From positions 1,302,001-1,366,000 of the forward strand of contig WACJ01000549.1 of the NCBI GenBank assembly GCA_008973525.1: a DNA stretch of 64,000 bases. The letters are read 5' to 3'. The stretch comes from Stenopsyche tienmushanensis. Lineage: Eukaryota > Arthropoda > Insecta > Trichoptera > Stenopsychidae. This document shows positions 12,601-20,665 of the stretch, in pieces (positions within the stretch are counted from its first letter, which is position 1; every line of letters begins with the position of its first letter). Under the pieces are notes generated by a model. It saw only the letters and a list, made by a program, of their open reading frames with translations, made no database searches and was not told the origin of the DNA. The position numbers and the translations under genes were made by a program.

Positions 12601-15600
12601 CAATTAGATTAAAAAAATGGAGATATTTCCTTCGCCTGAATACTGAATTCAAAACGTCGAAAACGTTTAATTAAAAAATGAAACTGCAAAAGTGAAAATG
12701 AAAATTACTCTATGATTATGTTAGCGTGTTATCAAATAAATCTAAAGATTGGATTTCATAAGATTTTCATGATCCAAAAAATCGAATAAGTACGAGTCTC
12801 CCTGTTGCTAAAGCTTTAATAAAATTGTATTAAATAGTGCTATGTTGATTAAAAATAGTATTTAGAATTTTCGAAATCTCACATTTTGAATAACTTATGA
12901 ACCCACATTTTAAGCAAGTTAACATTTTACAGGTTACGAGCATTGTCCATACGACTTCATACGCATCTACGACGGAAAAGACGAATCTTCTCCGGCCATC
13001 GGCACGTTTTGCGGCATGGGCAAGTTTCCCTATTCCATCATCGGGACTTCGCAGGACTTGTTTGTGGAATTCATCTCCTCTCCTGCGGGTGAGTACATAG
13101 GCAAACTTTATGCGATGCTGCTTTACTTCCACAGCAACGATTATATTCTATCGTCAGTATTTGCGCGATGAAGGATGCAAGCATAATGCAACCGCAAATA
13201 GACGCGAAATACGTAAGATATATGCGAATATGGCACCAGAATACTTGGGTAGATTTTAACAGTCTGCGTTTTCTCGGTTGTGAAATTTTGTATAATGTCA
13301 GACGTTCAAATTCTGTTTATTGCAATGTAAGAAACGTGTGATTAAATTAACATGATATTTATTAATGTATTCTTCTCAATTCTAAATTCCTAGATCACTG
13401 TTATTGCATTTTCTTATATAACAATATTTTTTTTCGAAAAATCCTTTATCATTCTGCAATTCCAAATAATTCTTATCTCTCAATATATACAAAATAATAT
13501 TTTTACAGTTGTCGGGAAAACAGATGCTTTCATAGATTTTACTATATATGATCTAATATATGGTTGTCTAACCTTTTTGGCCTTGGGAGCTACTTTTCAA
13601 TTAAAATTTTTCTCGGGATTGCTTCTAACATGATTTTTAATGGATTTTTTAATACTCTCAATTAGCAGATAAGCACGAATCACAATGTTGTAGATTAAGC
13701 GATTGACTGATGAAAATTATATTTCATTGAAAACTTCGCTTTCATATAACATCATCATATATATCACAATGCATTTTCGTAGCAGCTTTGGACTCCATTA
13801 TTTTGTTAAAAAAAACTTACCATATTCTTCATTTTGATACCCTTAGGCTGAAAATAATTTCACACAAAAAATGTATTTTTTAAAAATATTTTTAAGCATG
13901 AAAGAAATACTTACGTCAGAGTTATTTGAAAGTTTATGTTCAGTATGTAGCATTTTGATTAATTACTATTTCATAAAAATATACTCATAATCGGTTTCAT
14001 CAACAAGGTTCTTACCATCGTACAAAAATATTGGTTGTAATAAGGGTGTTATATTGTCGTTTGTTAGGCGAGATTAAATCTAAAAATGGACATTTGAAAG
14101 ACCAAAGAACCTTTGAAAGGAAATCTAGAAGCTTTTTCACAGAGAAGAATGAAAATATTCGACATGAAAGCATAATTTAATCTAGCAACACCTGGTTTAT
14201 TCAATTTGGACGAGTGGCTTAATATGCTATTTAAGAAAATAGAAGTTCTTGTGATCTGAGAAAGTACGGTTTCCTTGGCCACAATTCAATCTCGTCGCCT
14301 AGCAACTCGGTAATACTTGAGCCAACTTGTTAAGCTTTCACCCCACATCAAAGTTCCGTGTTACTTCCGTTAGAGCTTTGGCACTTCCACATTATCCATC
14401 CTGAGTGAGAATCAAAGTTATACATTAATAACACGGGCTTACGATTGAAATGTTACGGAGGCGGCTCAACGAACTCTTCTCTTAACCGGAACGGCAACCT
14501 GTATCATCACGCCCTGTCACCTCCCCACAAAGCGGCAAGATTTGTTCGATAAATGTTCAATGTAGCAACAAACGATCGTCACATTTTGAAGTGTTATATA
14601 CACTTGATCACACAAAATATAAATTACTTCGTAAATCAAAGAGCTATCACGTTACTTAATTAACAAATTAATTTAATCATTTTCAGTTGATTGGGTTGGA
14701 TTTTTTTGTTTGCGTCATTGGATGTCTATTACTTTGAGGCTTTTAAGCTCTCGTTTACATTTTTCATCAACAAATCTTAAAATATTCGAGTATTTTTCTA
14801 CATTCATTCTTTTCCAATACTTTTTTCGTCGAACTGAACATTTTTAATTCCCAAATTGTATAGATCGGATGATTTATTATTTGAGGAAAAGTACACATAT
14901 TTTTTTGGAACACAATGATTTCAAACCTTCTCAATATACATCAGAACAATATTTAAACGGGTTAATTTATAAATAAACGTATTTTTAAAAAAATATAAAT
15001 AAATAACTCAAATATATCAATATTTTAGCCCCCATAATATTTTTATAATGTTTATTTTACTCATATTTTTACAATACATTGCCATATGATATTGAAACAT
15101 TTTAGAATTTTCGATCAAATTAAAGAAAATCTAGCTAAATTATACATGTTTTCCAGTTCTGCATTTTTTTTAGTTAGAATACGGTCAATATCATTTGCTA
15201 AGGGTTAATAAACTATAGAAAAATGTTCCTGAAATCTATTATCATAAAAGAAAAAATATATTTTCTAACAACTTTATGTATGAATATCATAAAGTTGCAT
15301 CGTATGCACAATCAGAAATAATCATCTCCTAAAAGCGTATCTGAATTTTTTTTAATAATATTATTAAAAAAATTGAATGAACTTTCCGTTTGTTAAAAAA
15401 ATTATAAGATTACTTATAATCCTTGTTGGATATTCTGTTTCATAAAGCTATGAAAGTAGTTAGTTAATGATATGCCACATATATGCTGCTTTAACTGGTC
15501 TAGAATATCCTTTTGAAATGATGCAAAACTTTTTTCATGCATTTTGAGCGAAAAAAGGCATTCTAGAATGCGCATAACTTATTTCGCAGTGTATAACTTC

Positions 15601-18600
15601 CAATGCAAAACTTTAGCTCCTACATTTTAGAGTTGAAACGTGTATAAGGTTTACCACTATCCAAGTTTGCCGAACTATAGTTTTGTATTACATAAAGTTT
15701 TCATCTTAAAGTATGACTTGTCCATATTATATAAGCTTGGGAGTGTCGCTATGAATTTTGCACAAACCGCTTAATAACTTTTTTATCGTCCAACCTTATT
15801 AGGTCCATTGCTAAACACCGGTTTCCATTTCAACGTCGGTAATTGGCCAGGACATGTGGATACAGCTGGTTCCAGAAATGGCACATGCGACTGGCTTTTG
15901 ACGTCTCAGTCGCTCCAGAAATCAGGGGACACGGAAGGAATATTTTTATCAGTGGCCCATTGGTATCCTCCACATACATCGTGTACTTATTTGATGCAGG
16001 GATTACCCAACCAGATCGTGCGACTTTATTTCCCAAGGTATGTAAATATCATGTTGTCGTTAATATTTCAAATTTTATAAAATGTTAAATGTGATGTATA
16101 AATATGATATAGCTTTCGGATCAATCGCATCGAATCGCCGATTCTTCCGTTTGAGGGTGATTGCGGTGAAAGTCTGACCATTTATGATGCATCATGGCCG
16201 GATGATTCAAAAATCATAAAGACCTTCTGTGATACGTTTTCCAAGGCAATGGAAAAGCACGACTTCGTTTCTTCGGGAAACTCCCTCTTCGTTCGATTTG
16301 AAAGCAAGACAGGAAGCTATAGCGGGTAAATACATTTTTTTTTACTTAGTAGTATTATTTATCCGTAGAGGCAGCATAAAACAGTTCAGTATTATTTTTT
16401 TGATATAGAAATAGGCACCATTTTAAAAAATAGCACTGAATAAGAAATTTTGATCAACGAACCTACCTCTGACCCGAGCTAAATTGATGTTCGCTATTCG
16501 ATTCAATACTATTCGGTTTGCAAAAGTGTACGTTCATGTGCAAAATTAATATAACTTTTTGTGTCCTTGAGGATCAATTCTTAATGAGATGCCCACTTAC
16601 ACTCAGAGTGCGGGGAAAGCTATTTAAAATTTTAAGAAAGTTATGAAAGTATATATATATTTATTATGAGAGAAGGGGTAAAAAATGAGTCTTGCTCGTG
16701 AACCAGCCGGTTACAAGCCTCCAAATAAAATCCTGTCTACAGGGAAAAAGGAAGAGGCAATCCACGATCTTCTGGAGTTCGTAGAAGACTCCGGGTTCGA
16801 TTTTTACTCCGAAGCTTTTGCAAAATATCATGCATGCCCTAAACGCAGAGGGAATAGACCCGCTTGTCAGGTCGCTGATATCGACTCACTTCCTCATAAT
16901 CGGTTTTCATGCCTGTACACGTTCACAGAAAACTGTACGAATCTGCGCATAGACACTTGAAAGTATTTGAAAGCCCAAATCTGAAAAACGAAGCCCTAGA
17001 ATCTAGTAGGACTGTGGTCAGAATCGGAGATATTTTGTTGAGACCGTTTAGTACGCTCTTGTAATCAGTCTGAGCGGGATTCGTTGTCTATTCAGGAAGT
17101 TGCCCTTTATTATTTGGGCGCTCCCTCCCAATATAGGGCGACAGATGGGGGTGACCCTGTAGCCTCCATTTGTAGATATGTGACCGTCTTCACGATATTT
17201 TTTCTGTCGACGCCAAATTTGAGCCAGATGAATACTTGCAGCCCCTTTTTTTAAGAACACTCCCTATGATTAAGAGGCCGCAAATGCGAGCCTGTTGAAC
17301 AAGCTCCGTTCTCGGAACTCCTCCAAGTCAGTGTCTTCAGCGACCTCGAGGCTTACCCTGGATTCCGCTTACACCAGCAAGATAAAATCATCTGCATACG
17401 CAAATAGTTCCCCTCAGATGGTAATTCTGTTGAAAATATCATCGAGCAGGTAGTTCTATGGGACTGGACTTAGAAACGAACTCTAGTCTATGCCCAGTTA
17501 ACGATTACTAAATGAGAGTACTCTCACGATCTCCAAGATTTTGTTTAGTCTTGAACCTTAGTTTCTCTAGGACCTTATCGAGCATCGGAACGGAAGAACA
17601 AATCTTTGTCAAAACTAAATTCTGCGCAAATATGGTGCTCATGCGATAAGGGGCCGACACTCAAGAGGTGGAGATCCTGTCTGAAAATGACTATTGCTGC
17701 TTTTATTTTGCTTTCGTGCTATATAACGCGGATGCTTGCTCTCAGATCTATAAATTTGCTATAGCGTTAGTCTGAGAAAAACTTTCGCCAACTCTGACGT
17801 GACTATTTTTGATTTCTTCAACTTGATCGATGAACTTCAATATTTATTTGTCAAGTAAAAGAACACTTGATTCCATTCAAATTTTCTAATATTTTTGAAA
17901 TTAAAGTCGGTTTTATGAACCACTTTTAAAAATCCTTGCATACGCTCGTATTTTTTCGTGAGCCCTTAATATTCAACACAGTTAGCCATCTGAACCAATA
18001 TTTGAAGAGATTAAATAATATTTAGACGTATGTAAATTGTATACATCATGATCAATAGATTTAATGGCGTAGTATATAGTTTTAAATGTTATATCGTAAT
18101 CACATTTTTATATTGAAAGTTGGCATTTTTGTTACTTCAAAAGACAATTTAGATTTAAAATTTTATTACAAATCGAATTAAAATGTTGATCAAATATATC
18201 TTTAATTAATTCTAGATTTTTGATGTTCATGACTCGTTCTTTTAGAATTCGCAAAAAATTAAATCTTCGTCAGTAATCCATTCGTTAATTTATGGTTTAA
18301 TTTATACTTTGTGAAATATTTTTGGATGGTTAAATAAAAAAATCTTACTTTTTTTGCATGAAATTTATTTAAAAAAGAGGTTGGTTGGGTATCACAAATT
18401 GGGATAATTAAAATAGTTTTGTTTTTACGAAAATGATATAAAAATGATAAAATATAAAATAAAGTCTCTTCTGTTCTTGATCCTTTGTCAACGTAGAATT
18501 GTGTCACTTTGTAAGATGTGATGGAAGTTCGCACTCGGCTGTTGTCCTTGATGAATCTTCATATTGATTCGATGTTTCTGTAACAAAAATAAATAAGTGT

Positions 18601-20387
18601 GTTAATGTAATGTCATCAGGTCTTCTTTGTATTATTGGGCGCATTATGACTTCTTCAATAATACACGCTATGGCGAACCAGTATCTGGTACGAGATGCGA
18701 TGAAGTCATCGCTGCTTGGAAGAGCGGTCGTGGCTCTCTTAGAAGTCCACCAAATACGTTAGTCTACAAACGAGGAGGTTCGCCTTCGGATGACGTCAAG
18801 TGCCTCTATCGATTTATTACCGATAGTCGTCTGTATGCCAGAGTCATCTTGAATATCAATGCTATCAATTTTAAGGTATTTAATTTTTTTTTTCATGAAA
18901 TTACCTGTTATTTATTGTGAATGTTGCTTTTGTTATATTGCCTTCGATGATGGTCGATGTAGAAGCTGCACAGCGTGCTGAATGATGGCGATGCAGTGGA
19001 TCCAGTGATGTTGTTCAGAAATCTATTTAATTTAAAAATAATATTAATTTTAAGCTCTAATGCTTTTCCTCGTTTTCCCTTAAAGTTAAAATCGATATAT
19101 AAGGTCTACCACAGCTATAATTTCTGAAAGGATATTTTGCTCACTTACCTCTTCTTTCCATAGGAACATCCGTATGCCTCGATTCCCTGCCAGACATGCT
19201 ACGAAGACCGAGCCGATAAATTGATCATATGGGAGCCGTTGCCAGCCCTCAATAATCAATCAAACCTCCCTCGCACCCCAACGCCGCTGCATACTGCTAT
19301 ACAGAAAGAATTTGGAGCCTGTCTTTGCACGAAGCATGCCCCGTTAATATCCGCAAACAAGCCTTTTCAAGTCATCTCGTCGAGCGAACAACTCAATCTT
19401 CAGATGATCGTCGACAACACCCATGCAGCATCTTCATATTTCAAGCATCAAACGCCATTATTCGAAGCGACATATGAATTTGTCCACGGGCCGCTTTGTG
19501 GACCGGCGACCATCGAAGCCACCGCCAATGGTCAGATACTCTTTCCGTATTTAGAAGCGCTGGGATACATCGATCCGCCGAAGGACATAAGATGCATTTG
19601 GGATCTTCGGATCAACCGAGATCGTGATTTGTGGCTTCATTTCGACAAGATCAAATTTGCATCCAAAAGCTGCGACGATGGTAAAATCGATATCTATTTG
19701 CCGGGACAGCTCGAGCCGTACATATCGATTTGCGGAGAAAATGTTTCTTTGGCTAAAGAACTACCAATTTTGTCGGCGAGCGAATTGGGCATGGAATCGA
19801 TAGAAAATCCGTCGACGATGAACCAGGACGATACAAAGGCGATCAGGATACAATTTTTGAGTTCGAGTTCTCCCACGCGGGCCGCTTTTAAGATTGCTTG
19901 GACCGAGTTGTATCATCTTCCGCGAAATTTAGATGGTAATCTTCACACGTCAAGATTGGTCGAAGGCGGAACGCTCGATTTCGGTACCGACAAAAGGACA
20001 ATCGAAGCTTGCGACTTTTTGTGTCCGGGCGAAAACGAACTGTGCATCCCCAAGAGACTCGTCTGCAACGGCATTGTAAATTGTCCGAATTCCACCGGCG
20101 ACTTGGGAGGCTCGAAAGCTACTCGAGATGCTAAATTGTCGTATATCGAAGAAAATTTGAAGAAGATCGGTTACACTGGTAAACTGAACGGAAGAATGTT
20201 GGAGCAATTAAGCGACGAGTCTCCGGAAATTTGCAACAGCCGTCGTGAGAGCGAAGCCGTTTTAAATTGGGCCGGAGTTATTCTCGGAGGAATCGGTGGT
20301 TCAATTTTGGGCATCGCTTGTTTGATAGTCCTTTGCAGAATGTGCTGCCATAAAAGATCAACTAATGATACCGATTTGAGCTACTGA
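3452..20387 (+). CDS. Multi-CUB, LDLa, single-pass membrane protein (nine exons, 5' partial)
   Basis: Spliced gene: 3452-3672, 6663-6829, 6947-7030, 11424-11641, 12933-13088, 15803-16037, 16113-16325, 18620-18875, 19164-20387. Every intron is GT-AG and all phases join without a stop, giving 924 residues after completing the first split codon. Domains (window numbering): CUB1 about 8-155, CUB2 163-283, CUB3 284-442, CUB4 458-622, CUB5 629-772, an interrupted LDLa 800-874, one transmembrane helix 886-908 and a 16-residue tail. CUB hallmarks visible are paired cysteines, YDG and FCG motifs and hydrophobic strands. Known families with this layout are nematode LEV-10 (five CUB, LDLa, TM; acetylcholine receptor clustering) and insect CUB-LDL proteins such as Loaf; Neto has only two CUBs. 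A cell-surface, possibly neuronal or synaptic, role is inferred by architecture only. The signal peptide exon is not found, and the TGA stop may be leaky. Confidence 0.88.
3673..5761. other. Intron, first part: AT-rich with an unidentified GC-richer block
   Basis: No host exon is seen. A block at about 4180-4900 is GC-richer and has two minus-strand open frames (4436-4618 and 4669-4896) separated by a stop; it may be a transposon relic, but no domain is recognisable. At 4221-4263 an inverted repeat pairs CCCGGTCGTG with CACGACCCGG (9 of 10). The remainder is plain AT-rich intron. Confidence 0.35.
5762..5960 (-). pseudogene. Decayed mariner transposase fragment
   Basis: Minus-strand reading shows LQKIGKVSKLGQW (5898-5921 covers KVSKLGQW), the stretch that in mariner transposases precedes the WVPHEL motif. 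It runs after only about a dozen codons into CDNVRPH, matching the second catalytic block HDNARPH (Asp codon 5868-5870). After a stop it continues as KPYPTDLTPSNYYH, matching the PYSPDLAPSDYH block. The third catalytic Asp is replaced by Asn (5774-5776). Most of the region between WVPHEL and HDNARPH is deleted. This is a dead relic inside the first intron, antisense to the host gene. No TIRs were identified. Confidence 0.7.
6663..6829 (+). CDS. Exon 2 seen: C-terminal half of CUB1
   Basis: Acceptor TTTTGACAG at 6661-6662 and donor CCAG|GTAATC at 6830. Phase 0 in, phase 2 out. It encodes residues 75-129 plus two bases of residue 130. It begins IVDGNAKTD, contains the CUB-type FCGE stretch, and ends in a hydrophobic strand FVKVLFHTD followed by NFTDQTYFSFDSR. 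The NFT sequon is a likely N-glycosylation site. The minus-strand open frames over this exon are shadows. Confidence 0.88.
6947..7030 (+). CDS. Exon 3 seen: end of CUB1 and linker
   Basis: Short 84-nt exon after a 117-bp intron. Acceptor TTTGTAG at 6945-6946; donor GGCGGG|GTGAGT at 7031, a strong consensus. Phase 2 in, phase 2 out. It encodes the last CUB1 strand (FEVYLRYG) and a basic, proline-containing linker with HPELYPNRRGE. It is clearly more GC-rich than the flanking introns. The antisense frame 6915-7124 is a shadow. Confidence 0.85.
7031..11423. other. Longest intron (about 4.4 kb)
   Basis: AT-rich, with no exon joining exons 3 and 4 visible. It holds a TIR-bounded short element at 9120-9476, and a GC-richer block at about 9960-10260 (a minus-strand open frame of 67 codons, no recognised domain) that could be an old transposon piece. 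The open frame at 7640-7897 has no recognisable domain and is not called. Confidence 0.5.
9120..9476. mobile_element. Short non-autonomous DNA transposon (MITE-like)
   Basis: The left end reads CACTCATACCCCGATTTATG and the reverse complement of the right end reads CACTCAACCCCCGATTTACG; they match at all but a few positions, allowing one base offset. Both ends are flanked by TA (9118-9119 and 9477-9478), consistent with a TA target duplication as in the Tc1/mariner/pogo superfamily. It is 357 bp, too short for a transposase, and no transposase motif is seen. Internally it repeats shorter motifs such as GCGTAAATCG and GCGATAG. Confidence 0.7.
11424..11641 (+). CDS. Exon 4 seen: N-terminal half of CUB2
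   Basis: Acceptor TGTCTGCAG at 11422-11423, donor TTCAG|GTACGT at 11642. Phase 2 in, phase 1 out; it encodes residues 159-230. This is the most canonical CUB opening in the protein: a cysteine cluster, then SPAYPGVYPRNLHCRY, the classical 'SPnYPgxYPxNxxCxw' signature, then a membrane-distal strand FIKLYIENEEFNID. It follows the longest intron of the gene (about 4.4 kb). Confidence 0.9.
11642..12932. other. Intron
   Basis: AT-rich intron between the two CUB2 exons. No exon, transposon motif or striking repeat was recognised. Confidence 0.5.
12933..13088 (+). CDS. Exon 5 seen: C-terminal half of CUB2
   Basis: Acceptor TTTTACAG at 12931-12932, donor GCGG|GTGAGT at 13089. Phase 1 in, phase 1 out; it encodes residues 232-282. 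It contains the textbook CUB core CPYDFIRIYDGKD, then GTFCG and a final strand LFVEFISS. The CxYDxxxIYDG acidic pattern resembles the calcium-binding type of CUB. The 100-residue antisense open frame over this exon is a shadow. Confidence 0.92.
13089..15802. other. Intron
   Basis: A 2.7-kb AT-rich intron. A slightly GC-richer block at about 14260-14540 (CCGTGTTACTTCCG, CACGCCCTGTCACC) has no recognisable coding content. The minus-strand frame at 14064-14282 is not supported by any domain. Confidence 0.45.
15803..16037 (+). CDS. Exon 6 seen: N-terminal half of CUB3
   Basis: Acceptor ACCTTATTAG at 15801-15802, donor CCCAAG|GTATGT at 16038. Phase 1 in, phase 2 out; it encodes residues 284-360. 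It opens with FHFNVGNWPGH, has GTCDWLL as the first CUB strand with its cysteine, and closes with NQIVRLYFPR. Two alternative frames are open by chance, but only this frame joins exons 5 and 7 in phase. Confidence 0.88.
16113..16325 (+). CDS. Exon 7 seen: C-terminal half of CUB3
   Basis: Acceptor GATATAG at 16111-16112, donor AGCGG|GTAAAT at 16326; the preceding intron is only 75 bp. Phase 2 in, phase 2 out; it encodes residues 362-431. It contains CGESLTIYDASW (CUB core), KTFCDTF and LFVRFES, the usual final CUB strand. It has no long ATG-initiated open frame of its own and was recognised by splice joining and domain pattern. Confidence 0.87.
16680..17810 (-). mobile_element. Degraded non-LTR retrotransposon (reverse transcriptase fragment), antisense in intron
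   Basis: On the minus strand, 17489 down to 17372 encodes a reverse transcriptase core. FLSPVP matches the usual GSVLSPxLW block, followed by NYLLDDIFNRITI, a stop, and GELFAYADDFILLV. The catalytic YADD lies at 17387-17398. At least three in-frame stops show it is dead. The following segment (17370-17270) resembles the post-YADD helix region, and 17048-17260 stays open in a shifted frame. The block 16680-18000 is GC-richer than the intron around it, so the insertion probably covers most of it; exact ends are not visible. The R1-like label is a guess. Confidence 0.72.
17811..18619. other. Rest of intron before exon 8
   Basis: Plain AT-rich intron sequence. The 91-codon minus-strand frame at 18259-18534 has no recognisable domain and is regarded as chance. 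Confidence 0.5.
18620..18875 (+). CDS. Exon 8 seen: end of CUB3 and start of CUB4
   Basis: Acceptor GTCATCAG at 18618-18619, donor TTTAAG|GTATTT at 18876. Phase 2 in, phase 0 out; it encodes residues 433-517. It starts with the aromatic-rich SSLYYWAHYDFFNN, which closes CUB3, then GTRCDEV opens CUB4. It ends in a hydrophobic strand VILNINAINFK. The intron before it holds an antisense non-LTR retrotransposon fragment; the intron after it holds an in-phase candidate microexon at 18963-19004. Confidence 0.88.
18963..19004 (+). other. Candidate in-phase microexon (42 nt)
   Basis: Inside the 288-bp intron between exons 8 and 9 is a GC-richer 42-nt stretch bounded by GATGTAG (acceptor) and GTGATG (weak donor). 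Both flanking junctions are phase 0, so including it would add 14 codons (KLHSVLNDGDAVDP) without breaking the frame. The pyrimidine tract and donor are weak, so it may be alternative or not used at all. Confidence 0.3.
19164..20387 (+). CDS. Exon 9 seen: CUB4 end, CUB5, LDLa, transmembrane helix, stop
   Basis: Acceptor CTTTCCATAG at 19162-19163; phase 0. It encodes residues 518-924. CUB4 ends here (cysteine pair CQTCYED, strand LIIWEP). CUB5 starts at CGPATIE (residue 629) and runs to FKIAWTEL. An LDLa-like module starts at Cys800 (CDFLCPGENELCIPKRLVCNG) but has about 40 extra residues before SDESPEIC. The transmembrane helix is at 886-908, rich in Gly and Ile, followed by a basic, Cys-containing stop-transfer segment RMCCHKR and a short tail ending DTDLSY. 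The exon is GC-richer than its surroundings. The annotated stop is TGA at 20385-20387, followed by an in-frame open extension. Confidence 0.93.
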   Translation, partial: EHPYASIPCQTCYEDRADKLIIWEPLPALNNQSNLPRTPTPLHTAIQKEFGACLCTKHAPLISANKPFQVISSSEQLNLQMIVDNTHAASSYFKHQTPLFEATYEFVHGPLCGPATIEATANGQILFPYLEALGYIDPPKDIRCIWDLRINRDRDLWLHFDKIKFASKSCDDGKIDIYLPGQLEPYISICGENVSLAKELPILSASELGMESIENPSTMNQDDTKAIRIQFLSSSSPTRAAFKIAWTELYHLPRNLDGNLHTSRLVEGGTLDFGTDKRTIEACDFLCPGENELCIPKRLVCNGIVNCPNSTGDLGGSKATRDAKLSYIEENLKKIGYTGKLNGRMLEQLSDESPEICNSRRESEAVLNWAGVILGGIGGSILGIACLIVLCRMCCHKRSTNDTDLSY

Positions 20388-20501
20388 CATCAGGCCAAAT
20401 TCCAGCCGGGTTCCCAAGGACACCTCAGTTCTTCCACTTCTTACAACAGGGAGTACCATAGGGACATAAGTGGCAACGCCTACGACTGGAGTTTACATTG
20501 A
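20388..20501 (+). other. In-frame open extension after the TGA stop (candidate readthrough tail)
   Basis: Reading straight through the TGA gives 37 more codons and then a second TGA at 20499-20501. The encoded tail is Ser, His and Tyr rich, with no low-complexity AT-type residues (no Ile/Lys/Asn runs), and ends AYDWSLH. Base composition stays coding-like up to the second TGA and then turns sharply AT-rich. The first stop is TGA followed by C, the leakiest context known in insects. It would extend the cytoplasmic tail from 16 to about 54 residues. Alternatives are an assembly error, a recent nonsense mutation, or alternative splicing using the CATCAG acceptor-like site at 20388-20393. Confidence 0.55.
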
Positions 20502-20665
20502 CAACTAATCGATGTTTAAATAAAAACTGACAACCGAGTGTCGACGAACATTCACTATTGGTGTTAAAAAAAAATTAAAACTAAACCCTACTTAGTGTTG
20601 GTCGAACTTTTATAAATATTTTTTTGTGAAATGTTTAAATAAAATATTATTTGAAAATTGTGCCT
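20502..20665 (+). promoter_or_regulatory. 3' UTR with two poly(A) signals
   Basis: AT-rich sequence follows the coding region. AATAAA hexamers lie at 20519-20524 and 20638-20643; the second is followed by a GT-rich stretch (TTGTGCCTGTC) that would serve as a downstream element, so cleavage near 20655-20665 is likely. The first hexamer would give an extremely short 3' UTR. Confidence 0.55.

Noticed and set aside
12830..13132. 100-codon minus-strand frame
   Set aside because: It is antisense to exon 5, whose + strand reading is a textbook CUB half-domain with consensus splice sites.
15830..16088. Overlapping frames on both strands over exon 6
   Set aside because: Only the + frame from 15803 joins exons 5 and 7 in phase; the others are shadows.
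16685..16960. 91-codon + strand frame
   Set aside because: It lies in the block with the minus-strand RT fragment. A resemblance to a retrotransposon tail (KKEEAIHDLLEFVEDSG) was considered but is too weak to assign a second, oppositely oriented element.
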